Positions 34,331 to 46,991 of a DNA stretch of 64,000 bases are shown here, piece after piece (position 1 is the first letter of the stretch; each line of letters begins with the position of its first letter). This DNA comes from Pisaster brevispinus (Eukaryota > Echinodermata > Asteroidea > Forcipulatida > Asteriidae), in the NCBI GenBank assembly GCA_023634235.1, contig JAMKCF010000019.1, forward strand, positions 7,891,684 to 7,955,683, written 5' to 3'. A program made the position numbers and the translations under genes. The notes under the pieces are model-generated. The model worked only from the letters and a program-made list of their open reading frames with translations. It did no database searches and was not told the DNA's origin.

Positions 34331-35599
34331 TTACATCTCACTGGAAGCAATGAACTAGCCAGTAGGACATTGACCCAATTATTTTTCAATTCCTCACGCC
34401 TAACTTGGTTTAATTATAACCTTCCTCTCCCCCACCCTACCCCTCTCCATGGATTTCATTTCATTCAGACACAAAATTCAATTGCACACTTTGAGATGAA
34501 TTTAGTGGGAAAAATTCACATCGTACCTTAAATGCAGAGCTGGATGGGAAATTTACAACACATCGCAAATGGGAGTGAAAAATGACTTGTATACACAAAC
34601 ACAAAACCTGACAGATGTACCCACCTGTGGTGTAATTGGCATCTGTCCTTTTTTTCGTTGTTCTTTTTACCTGTAGGCTAAGTCCAGTAATTTCCATTTC
34701 AGTCTGTCCGCTGCTTTTCCCCCTCAGGATAATTTGATATTTCAGAAAAACAGGCCAGGAGCATGCATTGTAATGAATCCGAGATACATACGGTTGCATT
34801 CTGAAGACATAATTTCTGACATTAGCCTTGCTAATAATTCATGGGTAACAGTAACAGAAGGAGTGATTTAGGGGTAAGAAGTACCTATGATTTTAAATAC
34901 AATCTTTACTCATTGCTCATGAATGCTTAGAAGTATAGTGATACTAACAGGTAAGATCTGGGGTTCGTCTGGAAATTCTGACATGATAACATAGAACAAA
35001 TTTATGTCTTCCTCTTTTTCCTGGCAGCTAATAACTTTACGTTATTTCACAATACTTACATACATGTAGTACACATGTACCTGATACATGTTTCCAAAAC
35101 AGTCAGCTCTATTAACTCTTTTAGTGCCAAGGTCGTACATATGTAGGATAAATTTTATGTATTCCAAAAGTACATGTACGGTCTATTTTATGTACTCTTA
35201 AAGTGTCATCAATCGTACATGTACAACCCATAATATACATGTTATCACCCAAGAAATACTATTGACTTAGGGATGTACCAAGGCACCACAAATCAGCAAG
35301 ATACATTTTGTTTGGTGAGAAAGACTTATATATAAAAAAAAATTATTCAGATACCTAAAAAAGCTGGGCATTTTAAGTTCAAAGCGCAAAAAAAGGGGGC
35401 ACTGAAAGAGTTAAAGAAGCCCAAGGCAAAGCCCAAGTTAATCACTATTGACTGACGTTAGTAAATTGGATTTGGAGATTGGTCAACGTGTGTCACGGTT
35501 TGTACATCGTCACGGCTGGTTGCTTGTCATGGTTGGTGGTGGTTTGGGTCATGGTTGGGTTTATCAGGTCTTGCATCTTTCAGATTGTAATTATTAGTT

Positions 35600-35720
35600 A
35601 TTGGTCCTGCGCATTGTGTAATGCACTCAAAAGTCAAGGGCACTTGTCATGAAAGAGAAGGGGCTTGCCCCAGTGTTTCTGGATTGGCTGCCGAGTACAG
35701 CATCTCTGAGCTTGTTCAGG
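35600..35720 (+). mobile_element. Fragment of SINE family 1
   Basis: Carries gcattgtgtaatgcactcaa, gagaaggggcttgccccagt and 'ttctggattggctgcc', the mid-body of family 1 in plus orientation. Confidence 0.55.
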
Positions 35721-35831
35721 GTACCGGTGATATGATGTGCACACAAACAGATTCCATATTAAATGTTTGCATTATTAAATGAATCATGATTAATATATAA
35801 TACAATTAATTGAATGTATTTTTATGCACAG

Positions 35832-36998
35832 AGGCTAATTGACAAGACAAAGGTCACCTGCTTAGCCTGGGTACCAGGGACAGAGCACATGTTTCTTGCG
35901 GCACACGCCAGTGGCCAGATGTACCTATATAATGAAGGACTTCCGCCTGTAAACACTCCACCACACTACCAGAACCTCAAGCAAGGGGACGGGTACCAGA
36001 TCTTCACCTGCAAGAGTAAGTCTACACGGAACCCAGTGTTCAGATGGGTACTTGGAGAGGGCTCCCTCAACGAGTTTGCCTTCTCCACGGACGCTAAGTT
36101 CATCGCATGCGTATCCCAGGATGGATTCCTAAGAGTGTTTGATTACGATACAATGGACCTGCATGGATCAATGAAGAGTTACTTTGGAGGATTATCTTGT
36201 GTTTGTTGGAGCCCGGATGGTAAGTACGTAGTTGTGGGCGGAGAGGATGATCTAGTGACAGTGTGGTCGTTCTTCGATAAGAAAGTAGTGGCCAGAGGAC
36301 ATGGCCACGGGTCATGGGTCAGTGTGGTTAGTTTTGACCCCTTCACAACGGCGGTGCTGCAAAATGAAGCAACGCTTTATGGAAGTGACGATGATTTCAG
36401 TTTAATGAACAGCAGAGACCGATCTTACAGTAGCCACTCGAGAACTTCTATCATCAGTAGTGGAGAAAACAGCATCCCTCAAGTGTCATACCGCTTTGGG
36501 TCTGTCGGGCAAGACACCCATCTATGTCTGTGGGAATTCACTGAGGACTCCTTGCGCATGTTCCAGCCGCCGATACGTACACGGACAAACACGACACTCT
36601 CCCTGGGGCAGACCTCGTTGTCGCAATCAAACAATATCGCCTCGCACAACAAGTCCACGGGAAACGCAACAGGGCACTTAGACAGTAGTAGTATAAGTAG
36701 TAAGTTCTCCAATCTTTCCTTAACGGATAAACACAAGGACAAGCACAAGAAGGATAGCGTGTCCAGCAAGAGCAGCATGCACTCCCACAGTAATAAGATG
36801 CACCTGCGCATCTTAGAGGAAGGCTCCAGGGTGGGCACCCAGGTGTGCCCTCGTCTGGATGAGGTCTTGATGTTGGAGCCCCTCGTGGCTAAGAAGATTG
36901 CTCAGGAGAGGCTGACTGCCTTGGTGTGCAGAGAGGACTGTATCGTAACAGCATGTCAGGAGGGCTTCGTCAGTACATGGGCAAGGCCAGGCAAAGTA
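35832..36998 (+). CDS. WDR20: WDR20, exon 3 (main WD-repeat exon)
   Basis: 389 codons, residues 145-533, acceptor ttatgcacag and donor GTA|GTGAGT, both phase 0. It holds most of the beta-propeller: residues about 145-225 (KTKVTCLAWVPG...), a blade at about 260-290 (CVCWSPDGKYVVVGGEDDLV then TVWSF), RGHGHGSWVSVVSFDP, and a late blade at about 364-380 (RFGSVGQDTHLCLWEF). A Ser/Lys-rich linker (about 400-470) comes before the final conserved block ending CIVTACQEGFVSTWARPGKV. If the donor is not used, translation continues in frame for 13 codons to a stop at 37038-37040, giving an alternative C-terminus (546 aa). Confidence 0.97.
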
Positions 36999-37040
36999 GT
37001 GAGTATATTAACCAGTGGGGATACAGTTACCCAATTGTGA
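36999..37040 (+). CDS. WDR20: WDR20 alternative 3' end (intron-retained)
   Basis: Reading through the exon 3 donor adds VSILTSGDTVTQL and a stop. Vertebrate WDR20 has an isoform ending in a short VVSFNP-like tail at the same place, which I take to arise the same way. The final residues VTQL fit a class I PDZ ligand (S/T at -2, hydrophobic at 0). Whether the isoform is made cannot be told from sequence. Confidence 0.45.
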   Translation: MSILTSGDTVTQL

Positions 37041-37533
37041 AATCGTATGTAGTCTTGAACCGACTGTGTTGTGATCTCACTTCGTATTAGGCAATAGAAG
37101 TTTGACTAAAACAAGACTCACTCATACATTAGCCTGAATGAAACAATCTTTGCTCAGTTAATAAGACCATTAAGACAGAACAGAGTTGGTTTAAAAACCC
37201 AGGTAAGGCGTTTTAAGTATTATATAATACTTCTCATTTTTACATGCACCTTTGACCTATTGGTTGGTGTCACAGACATTGCAACCATGATGGGTTTGTA
37301 TTGTATGCACTAATAGGCGTACTGCAGCCATACAGTGCTACTGTATTTGAATGTGATGTGCATACAGTACATGTACAGTGCCAATGGGATTGGTTGATTT
37401 TGAACAAACCGCCCGTTTATCCATGGAAAAAGTATATAAAAAAGGAACAAGTTAATAAATGTGACTTCTCCCCAAGTATTCTAACATGTTTTTAAAAAAA
37501 TATTCTACTTATTTTTGGTTTTGGTTTCCTCAG

Positions 37534-37572
37534 GGAGTTGTCCATTCAGCCTCTAGTGGGACGGTAGTATGA
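37534..37572 (+). CDS. WDR20: WDR20, exon 4 (last coding exon)
   Basis: The acceptor ggtttcctcag is followed by 12 codons and a stop: GVVHSASSGTVV. The phase fits exon 3 (phase 0). The ending GTVV resembles the C-terminus of the long vertebrate isoform as I recall it, which is the main reason for accepting so short an exon. Confidence 0.8.
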   Translation, partial: GVVHSASSGTVV

Positions 37573-40400
37573 AAACAGTCAGACCAAACTAAGCCTCACG
37601 AGAAGACTCCGCCGACAGACTGACTACCAAAGGGACCTGACGCCATGCTGACATGCATGAGACCAGGAATCGAGGGCGTCCACACCCCGAAGTCTCAACA
37701 AGTGGGAACCATTCTTTTCTCCCATTCTCGGATTTGGGTGTTTGTAAATTAAGCTTTTACTTTAATAATAGACTCTTATTTTCCGGTTACATTACCAGGC
37801 CTGGAATTTCATCCTTGAGAGGGCAAGGCCATGTTATTTTTGCAAAGGGCACTTCCATTAGAAAGTCTATGGGAAACTTTTGAAGGGGCACCAAGGCCAA
37901 GACCAGGGGCAACAGAGGCCATTGGCCTCCGTATTGGCCTCTGTGTAATTCCAGGTCTGTATTACATTTGGGGGGGGGGATTTTGTTTCTGTTTGTGACA
38001 ATAGTCATATACGCTTATCAACAATTGTCTGCTGAGAATGAAGCATGGTGACTCTACCCGACAACATTATTTCATTTCAAAATCACCACTCTCCATATTA
38101 AAAACCACACATCGTACTTGATTAGAACCCACAGACTTGCTGTGCTTGTTACAATGAAAAGAAGTTGCAAATTCCCCGACAGTTTCTTCACAATCAGAAA
38201 TAAAGAAATGTGTCTGCATAAAAAGGAAAGAGGTTTGTAATGCGGACACCAATCTCCCATTACTGTATTAACAGAGAGAGATATACAGGAAGCTTAAAAA
38301 AAAAACACCTAAATGCCACTCAGTTTGGGAGCTGACACACTACAAATTGTCTGCAGACTCGTCATTCAACATTGACTTATTTTGCACTTATTTTGGCCAT
38401 ATCGCAACCCGAGCTTGAAATCTAATATCAAGACATATTCAAGGCAGCTCACAAAAACTATTGAATGTCTAACTCTATGAACAATTCTAGAGAAATTATA
38501 AGTATTCATTTCACAGGCATGTATTTTTTTAGCTGATTTCCCTCTTATTTCTTTAATAGTGCCAAAGAAAACACACTACAAAGTTGAGTGTGCTTGGTTA
38601 TGTTCTCTCTTTTTTTCTTTCTTTTGTTTGGGGGGGGGATAGTTACAAAGTTTCATGTCTGATTTCAACAGAACTAATAAAAAATTTGTCTGGACTTTTT
38701 CACTGGTACATGTTCAGCAAGATGATCCTAACATGAGGCTGGGTCCAAATTAAGCAACTATTGCTGTGGCTGCTGGCTACTGCGATAATGTTGAAGAAGA
38801 GGCTTTTTCAAGCAATCTGGTTAGGCACAGCTTAAGCTGTCAATTTGGACATAGTCTGAGATCATTGGCTTTTTTTGGAACCATGGGTCCGGCTCTGGCT
38901 ATGGCTTAGGCTCTGGCTATGGCTTAGGCTCTGTCAATTATTTTGAAACCAGTACAGGGCTTCAAAGAGGCAGTTGGAGCCAAAACCGTGAATTTGGGGA
39001 AGGGCCATAAGGGTATGTGCACCCAATGATCCATGACACAGAGCTTGCCAGCTCTCCCTGATTCTGCAGAAAGTTTCTCTGGAAATAAAAACCGATCTTT
39101 CCATGTTCTGATGAACAAATTTGTAAAACTCCTTGGTTTGGGAAATACTAAAAATAATACTAAAACAATTTTTTCTCAAGACCCGCTCACAGTGCCTTAC
39201 CCCGTTATGTGCTGAGACAACAGACGTCTTCACTGCTGTAATAGTTCTTAAACTAGGAATGAGTCACTCTGTGGGTAGTTTACTCTTATCAGATCTTTAA
39301 CAGCACCTGAAAAGAAAAAAAATTGAAAATGGAAGAGGGGATTAAAAACTAAGTTGTTTATCACATTTCCTGTCCAGTTTTTGATGGTGAGAGAGCTAAT
39401 ATTATGAAGTCAAATACTGCCTGCTTTAAAAGTCATAACATCTGCAATTTACACATTACTTCTGTATAATTGTAAACAAGTCTGAATTAACCCTCATGCA
39501 TCTCAATCGGTTCATCCCGGCGAGATGTTTGTTAAGTGTTGTTTATATACATTCATTTGCCTTGGTTGGATGTGGGGTCACGGCTGGTCGTTTGTCTGCG
39601 TGTCACTCGGCGGTCATTCACACTATTTGTTTGTAATCCAAAGCCGAAACCAGAGAGGGCGCCCTCTATGCTACTTCTGGAATCAAAGACTACAGTTGGC
39701 TTTCATGACATACTTGTTGCAGGTCATGTGGGATATTTCTAGCAGGTTGATTCAAGTTCTTGTTAAAAAGCTACATGTACCTGTGACAGAATGTCCGCAG
39801 GATATGTTTCTCAAAACAACATGGATGAGACTCGAACCCCCAACCCTGAAATTGACAAGTGGCCCCGAGGTCTGATCTTTTATTACGGTCATTGTTATTC
39901 AATGCTATGATTTCCTTTTCAGTTTGAGACGATGTGGAATATGGAAACAAAGGAAAAGTGTAAATGGCAATAACTTGGCATTCATTACTAAATTAATGTG
40001 CAAATTTATATCATGTATATATCTGTGAATCAATTAATTTTATATAACGATGACATATCAAAGATGTAGAAATTCTTTATGTTTTGGTAGGAGATACTGT
40101 ATGGTTCAACTAGATTCTCTAATTTGTTTTTCTTCATTTGCATAATGACTATCTTCTAGTGCCTGTGATTGTTCCTTTATTGGAAAGCAGAAAACGTTAT
40201 ATAGAAATAAACTGCTTGGTTGGTTTGTTTGACTTGGTTAACTGAACAAGCCGTGATCTTTGTTTTCTTCTGTGTGACAAGGTAAACTTTGTAACTAAGC
40301 ACTTTGGTTCATTCTTTCAGCACTGCGTTCTTGGAAACTGAACTGTTTTATTGAAAAAAAAAACATGAATAAGATTTTTAGTTTCATGAAACGCAATACA
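37573..40400 (+). other. WDR20: WDR20 3' UTR and downstream flank (extent unknown)
   Basis: Follows the exon 4 stop with no further coding signal. It holds a family F repeat (37796-37959) and a ggctctggctatggcttagg direct repeat (38890-38935). No single polyadenylation signal stands out, so the transcript end cannot be placed. Confidence 0.4.
37796..37959. mobile_element. Short inverted-end repeat, family F
   Basis: Begins caggcctggaatttcatcct and ends gtgtaattccaggtctg, inverted complements. The interior has gaaggggcaccaaggccaag, close to 'ccagaggcaccaaggtaatg' in the copy at 40993. Confidence 0.65.
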
Positions 40401-40992
40401 TTATACGGGAATTGTGTTTTAAGGTGGAGTATGATCATGGGGTTAAAAGGGCGGGGGCGTGCTTGATTGACCAAAAATTTTACTTGAATTTAACAAATTT
40501 CTAATAGTGGATAAAAGTTTCTTTTTTTTTGCTTTGCTTTTTTTTCCTTTTTTTTCTTGCTGCACCCAATTTTCCTCAGTTTTGCCCGAATTAGGAGGGA
40601 AGTTGCCCTCTGCCCCCCTGGGTCGTATGCCTATGTGTATCTTGTGGGATAAGCCCCTTAATCTGCCCCCTTGTACAATTTTTTAAAACATAAAAAACCT
40701 TGTGTAGAAAATGTGTATACATTGTGGATCAGGGGAAACCTCCAGCTACTGTGTGTGTACGTGTAGTCCCGATCGTTAACCATACACTGTTCAAACCAAA
40801 CTATATCCAAGTATATGTAATTTGTGCAGGTCAAAATCGCCTGCCTCTTTCCCCAGTAATAATCAATGTACGAGTCGTTTGATTTTTGCCCATTGTATAA
40901 TGACATCATAAGTCTGTAATGCTACAATAGAGCTGCGTGCTCCTCACTCAACAATCTCAGTTGGTGCATTGTAAGACATTCTATAGAATATG
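40401..40992. other. Non-coding stretch
   Basis: T-rich and C-rich low-complexity sequence; no gene or repeat end recognised. Confidence 0.45.
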
Positions 40993-41126
40993 CAGGCCTG
41001 ATACCTCGTTGTTGCTCTAAGGACAAGGTAGTTTTCCCAAGTAAAGGGCATTTCCAGAGGCACCAAGGTAATGACCAGGAGCATGGAGGCAACTGCCTCT
41101 GTTGCCTCCATGAAGTATCAGGCTTG
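40993..41126. mobile_element. Short inverted-end repeat, family F
   Basis: Begins caggcctgatacctcg and ends gaagtatcaggcttg. An inner palindrome ggaggcaactgcctctgttg + cctcc is clear. Confidence 0.65.
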
Positions 41127-41191
41127 AGAATAAGTGTAGCATGGCTTCCTAGCTAAGCCAGCTTTAAGAAGGAGGCAAGCAGCATTAGCTA

Positions 41192-41368
41192 GGCCCAACA
41201 TAAAGCTGCTTAAGCACAACAAGTAGCTAAGCATAACAAAATTATGCTTACCAGAACAAGGTTACCAGCCAAAATACCACTCCACATGTACAGGATTGGT
41301 ATCCTGCTTATTTTTGCTTAGCAGAAATTGTCAAGCAATAATTCTCAGCTCTATGACATTGTGCCCAG
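41192..41368. mobile_element. Foldback MITE, family A
   Basis: Left part ggcccaacataaagctgctt, right end cagctctatgacattgtgcc. The interior has gcttaccagaacaaggttac and cagccaaaataccac, shared with 43520-43711 and 50229-50383. Confidence 0.7.
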
Positions 41369-43051
41369 TTGGGCATCTAGGCATCTTTTGAACACGCCGT
41401 TTTAAATTTGGACGCCCTGTTCTATCATTTACATGTAAAAGTATTGTTAGTGAGCCCTTTGTAAAAATTCTAGCTGGAAAATCGGTTAGCAGTACTGGTA
41501 CTTTGTAATGGCATCAGTGAAGGGCAAAATGAAATGAGTATTTATGTATTTCATAATCCTGTTATGCCAGAGTTACATAATTTCCATACAAGCGATATGA
41601 TTACTGTCAGAGTGTAATACGTTTTGTTGCTTTTTTTTCCCCCAGTCTGTTTTCAAAATGAAAGAAATATAAATTAAAATATTCAACTGCGAATGAAATA
41701 ACCATGCTCATGTTTATAATGGCCTAGTCTGTGTAATTGATTAATAATTTATGAGAAAAAATACTGTATTGTAAAACAACATGGAAGCTTGTGTAGCTTT
41801 TGGGCTACAGATATATTTATATTTGAAGAACAAGTGTCCCAGAAATTGCTTGGTACACTCTTCCTAGTTGGATGTCCCCGATTATTTTAAGAGTAAAACT
41901 TTGGATGTGAATGTAAACGACAACCAATTAGAAATGAAGTCTTTCCTGTATGATAAAGGTACCAACGATACTTAACATTTGAATTTATTAATAATTTAAT
42001 TTTGCATTAAGAGCTCCTTTTTTTTTGTTGCCCTTTTTCTGATGGAGGATAATGAAATCAACATTAAAAAGAACAATTACGTTGCATTGATTGGAATACT
42101 AGTCTTGGTGCAAGACGTTCTTATGTTGTTTGTTATACTATGCATCCATTGAATGGTGTGTACGTACCGCAGTCTGCATGATAGAACTGTGATGATAAAC
42201 AGAGTCTTGAACTAAGACTAATATACCAATCCATTAGGCTCCGCCCTTCATTGCATTAACCAATCACAATTGTGACAGCATGCTCAAAAGTTTTAATCCT
42301 GTTCAAACATGGACGTGCTGCTGCCATTGGTTTGCTGTGGTGCATTGCTATGATGGGCGGGGCTTAATGGATGACAGCATGAATAAACATGACATTCGTG
42401 ACATTTTTGTTAACCTTGATTAATTGAACCACCTGTGCGGACAACATAGAAAGTTTACCAATGTATTTGATCTACTTTAATCTTGGTTGGTGCTGCTGGT
42501 TTACATGTTATAATAAAATGTAAATTCTTCTAAATTTTTTATTATTCTACACATTAGTTCTTTTGCAATTGAACGTTTCTTTCTTGAAATAGTGTAAATT
42601 TATCTTTTTGTAGTACAAGCTTTGATTTATAAATCAATATATGATGTCCCTGTTAAATTCCTTGTTGTCTGTCATACAATAAATACAATAATTTATGTGG
42701 TTTTCTTGGCTCAATTGGAAGAAAAACAAAATAAAAAGCTGATAAATTCTGTATCTGATCAAATCTGTATCAAGTCGCAGCCATCAACTGGGACATGGCC
42801 TAAGTCTGACAAATTAAATAAAACGTGCACAACCAGCCATACATGTAGTTTCCAATTAACATACTGCTAGTGGAATTACAAAAAAACTCAACTGTATTTA
42901 TGCATTACCACGTATCACTGAGGAAATTGTCATTCATTGTCTCACACTGCTCAAACACACATCAAGGGCAATGCAAATTTCCATTGTCAAACTATGGACA
43001 GCCAGTACAATAACAAGTGCTACATGATCACCTTGGGTTTTTTTAAAACTA
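41369..43051. other. Non-coding stretch between convergent genes
   Basis: AT-rich; 42230-42370 contains repeated ccaatca/tgcattg words but no recognisable gene. Confidence 0.45.
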
Positions 43052-43189
43052 GGACCCATTTTCATAGAACTGCAAAAAATGCTGCCTTAACAATTTTCTG
43101 CTAAGAAACATGGTATTTTGGCTGGTAAGCATAATTTTGTTGTGCAAAGCTACTTTTTGTGCTTAAGCAGCTCTATGAAATTGGGCCCA
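43052..43189. mobile_element. Foldback MITE, family A
   Basis: Left end gacccattttcatagaactg, right end cagctctatgaaattgggcc; the interior ttggctggtaagcataattt is the inverse of the equivalent part of the copy at 41192. Confidence 0.8.
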
Positions 43190-43519
43190 GTGCTTGAAAT
43201 CCGTCTTTGTAATGAACACATAGTATTTTTGCATGAGTAAAGTGAAGCCCTGTTTAATTGCGTACATACCTTCAGGTTGTTCAGGTACTTGTTTGCAAAG
43301 CATCATTTTGGACGTGAAGTCGCTCGCAAACTTTTCCAACGGGAGTTGAATTTGTTGCTGTCCAGCGTTGTTTTGCATTCGTTCGATGAAGAATGTAGCA
43401 GTCTGAAGTCCTGTGGTTTTATAAGAACATGTATTATGCAATTACCCATAATAACCTTTCAGATTTACAACATGGCTGGATAAGCACATTGAAAATGCAC
43501 ATTGTTTAAATTGTAAACG

Positions 43520-43711
43520 GGGCCTAATTTCATAAAGCTCTCATGATCAAAACAAGCACGTATAAATCCTGCTTAGCAGAAACAGGTTACCAGCCAAACT
43601 ACTGTGTATTGTTGATCATTTGAGACTGGTTCCCTGCTAATTTGTGCTTAGCAGAGAAAAATTAGCTGGGCGCCATTTTTCTGCTCGAAAGCTTTAATGA
43701 AATTGAGCCCA
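43520..43711. mobile_element. Foldback MITE, family A
   Basis: Left end gggcctaatttcataaagct, right end gctttaatgaaattgagccc. The middle has ctgcttagcagaaacaggtt and gtgcttagcagagaaa. Confidence 0.8.
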
Positions 43712-44863
43712 TGTTGTATTGGTGGTTAATTCGGCAGTTTTCTTGTTTTGAAGTAAATACAAATGTAGAATGTAGACCTTCAGCATGGTGCAACCATCTG
43801 GGCTTCCTGCAATGTCAAATGAATAGAACCAAACCGAGGCTTGAAGGACAGTAGTCTGGCCCCCCTTTTGGGTATGGCAGGAATTGGTAGCCACATGGGG
43901 ATCATGATCAAGATGGCGGTAGTATGTTGAAGGTATATTTTGTGGGGGACACATTGTATAAAAAGCTAGTGTACTTGGGGGAACTTATGCCAAGAGGCAG
44001 AGCAGCCTGTATTCTCAATGTCAGCTGATTGTCATTCAGTATCTCTAGCAGTGTAATCTAATCAACTATTTTTCATAAAATTTAATCTTGAAAGTAATTA
44101 TTTTTTAAAAACAGAGTTAAACAAAATGGATAAAGAGAAAAAAAATAACCAAAACAGAAGTATATGACTTTGTGTAAAACATGCTTGTATATGTATTATG
44201 TATCTACTGCACATTGGATGTGCAAACATTTTCTTTTTCTTCTGAAGGTTATGTGTAGATACTTTGAGTTTAAGGGTGTTTAATTATTTTGGGGAAGGTT
44301 AACAATAAATTCCTATACAAGAAGAATATTTGTGTACTGTCTGGTTGCTTACCTTTTGAATAGAAGGAATTACCACATGTCCTAATTTTTTCAAAGAGCT
44401 TCTAAACACTAACACATATAATGTGCTTGCTGATCAGAATGAGCAGGGAACCAGTGGCAGTCACCATCAGTAAACATCACTTGGCACTTTAGTCGGTTAC
44501 CTGCTTTGGCTTGGCAACAATTTTCTGAGTTGTACAAATTTGTGTGTACTAGCTCTATGAAAGTGACATGTGATAGCTACATTTGCATATCACAGCATTG
44601 TCAGATCAAAGAACATGTCTTTATTTAATATCCATGGCACTTGACATGTTTTGAATCCTTCTTTTATTCACAATCTATGAAAAAGTAACTCTCAGTGAAA
44701 AATTGTAGCGACAATTCCACAATTAAATTGCTGTTGAACCCGCTGCTATTTACAGGATTCAAACTGCTCTGAAATGTGGGGTTGTGGGTTCGAATCCCCA
44801 ACCGAGAATAGTACTACTTCGTGGGAACAAGTACGATAGCCGTGGAAAGACGTGCCTACTGGT

Positions 44864-45030
44864 CTAGTTAGTAACCAGATTTTGTCACTAACTAGTTAGT
44901 AACCAAACCTTGTCACTAACTAGTTAGTAACCAAACTTTGTCACTAACTAGTTAGTAACCAAACCTTGTCACTAACTAGTCAGTAACCAAACTTTGTCAC
45001 CAACTAGTTAGTCACCAAACTTTGTCACTA
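44864..45030. repeat. 28-bp tandem repeat, six copies
   Basis: Unit ctagttagtaaccaaacttt + gtcactaa, six consecutive copies with few changes. Each junction makes the perfect 14-bp palindrome actaactagttagt. Confidence 0.9.
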
Positions 45031-45073
45031 CTGTGAAGTAGTCAATGTCTGTGGATTTTCCCCCCTAGGACTC

Positions 45074-45093
45074 GGGGGGGGGGGGGGGGGGGG
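45074..45093. repeat. Poly-G tract of 20
   Basis: Twenty G in a row, the longest homopolymer of G/C in the window. Confidence 0.9.
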
Positions 45094-45256
45094 CACTGAG
45101 TATCAGTGTAGGGAAAAGCAAAAAATTAATTAAAACTTAGGCCTGCGCTAAGCATCGCACTTTTGCCGTGTCGAACTCACATAATAAAAACATTTTGAAT
45201 TAAATTCTACAAAAGAGCGCCGTTTAGCGCAAACTTTTGATTTAATTTTGACACTG

Positions 45257-45305
45257 CCGTGTAGCACGGCAAGCTCAGCATGGCAAGCTCTGCCGTGCTA
45301 CACGG
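45257..45305. repeat. Hairpin with ccgtgtagcacggca arms
   Basis: Left arm ccgtgtagcacggcaagct, right arm agctctgccgtgctacacgg, about 10 bp loop. Each arm contains an inner gccgtg/cacggc. The flanks (45165-45195 and 45340-45370) both carry cttgccgtgtcgaa-like words, so the whole 45150-45370 may be a foldback unit. Confidence 0.75.
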
Positions 45306-46991
45306 TAGTTGCACGGCATGGTGACAAACGTCGCGCTCTTGCCGTGTCGAATCGAATTGAATTCTCAGTTGGGCAATGCTCTTTGGGAATAAGCATGGGC
45401 AAAGCTTTTGAAATGTGTTTTATGTGTATTGTTCTTAATGTGAACACTCTCCTTGTCCGTATTGTAGCTGATACAGAGGGAATGGGAAACACTGAACAAA
45501 CATAATATTCTGTAAATTTCGGAATTATAAATCGATTTTGTTTGTCACTTTAAAATAAAAAATACGATGAACGCCACTCATCAGTGGTTGTAATAGTAAT
45601 GACGACATTTAAGCTTGGGAACAATTATTTTGTCATTATTAAAAAAATAAACTACGAGTGTCAGCTCGAGTTGCCATTATGAAACATAGCTCTTTTGCAA
45701 TTTTCTCCCGCGTCGGCAAACTATTTTACTAAATTCGATGTTTGTCACCTATTTGATTTAAGTGCCGAACTCTTACCGTGCGAAAATCATTTGACACAGC
45801 AAAATTGCGACGTTTACCACAGGCCTTAAACAAGCTCGCCCCCAACAAAACTACAAGCCACTCTTGGTAAGGGGCTACAAGAAGAAAACATTTAAGATGA
45901 AAATAACTCAGGAGAGGTGAAGGTGCTGATATTCCTCTTAAAACAGTCTAGACTGACGTCATATGCCGCTACCGTCTGCCCATGAGTTGCCATTTTGGGG
46001 GTCAAAATACATGTAAAGGTCTGGAGCATGCTATCTACAGTGCGCCGCCTATCACACAGTAACATGAGGGAAAATGACTTCCATTTATCATGTGATGACG
46101 CCAGAATAATTGGGTCAACAGCAAAAAGTCCGCAAATGTAGTCACAAAAATCATTGAGAATAACAAATTTGATTCCTGTTGACTATGTAATGTGAGTAGG
46201 CATGTGTTTTGCCCCAAAATGATCTTTAAACATAATTCTTGGTAGGACATTAGGCATGCAGTTCCCCTCACACAAGGAATTTCTGTCTGAAAATGTACAT
46301 GTAACTCTTCGTTCAAATTTGACAAAAGATGCCACAGTAAATGCTGTCGTAAGTTAATTTGAACCCAGATGTAATTTTGCTCTATTGATGGCGAAGTCCA
46401 GATTGTCTTCTTTTTTTTATCAAGAGAAAGGTAAAGTATCTACCCACGAATAATTATATTGAGAGAACTTTACAAATTTGTTCCATGAACTCCAAGGCCA
46501 TCCATCGAGTGCCTTACATGCAATCAGAATTCAGTTTACATGTGTATATTAAAATTTATGTACAGGACCTAAAATTAATAGTGAGGGAGGTGAAATTATG
46601 GTGGGCATAGCTACACGCTCTCCTCAATTCTAAACTATCCCGTGTACATCATGAACAATGAAAGGAAATTTATTTTTAACCAGCAGTTCAGATTGAAATT
46701 TCTGATATGGAATGTGGAATTTGAGACGTTGCCCACGCCTTGATGTTTGACTGCATAATTTTTATATGGAGGCCTCCCGCTAGGAAGTCCCGCAGTAGTG
46801 TCATTATACATTTCATATGAATGGCAGTGACTTATGCACAGACAAGTTCAACAATACATAATTAAAACACCAGTCTTCGATCTAGGATTCTTGTACATTG
46901 ATATTCATCTTTTTAAATAAAATTGTATACAGGTCAAATTTGATACGATCATCCACTGAGATCTATCTCTCTATTGGTGGTAAAATTACAC

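Noticed and set aside
36479..36838. Open frames opposite to or overlapping WDR20 exon 3 (minus 36479-36838 and 36100-36315, plus 36460-36681)
   Set aside because: Shadows of the coding exon; no independent start context, domain or splice border.
44864..45030. Regular direct repeats resembling a CRISPR array
   Set aside because: Units are contiguous with no unique spacers, and the context is eukaryotic; it is a minisatellite. The same holds for 48450-48572 and 54997-55895.
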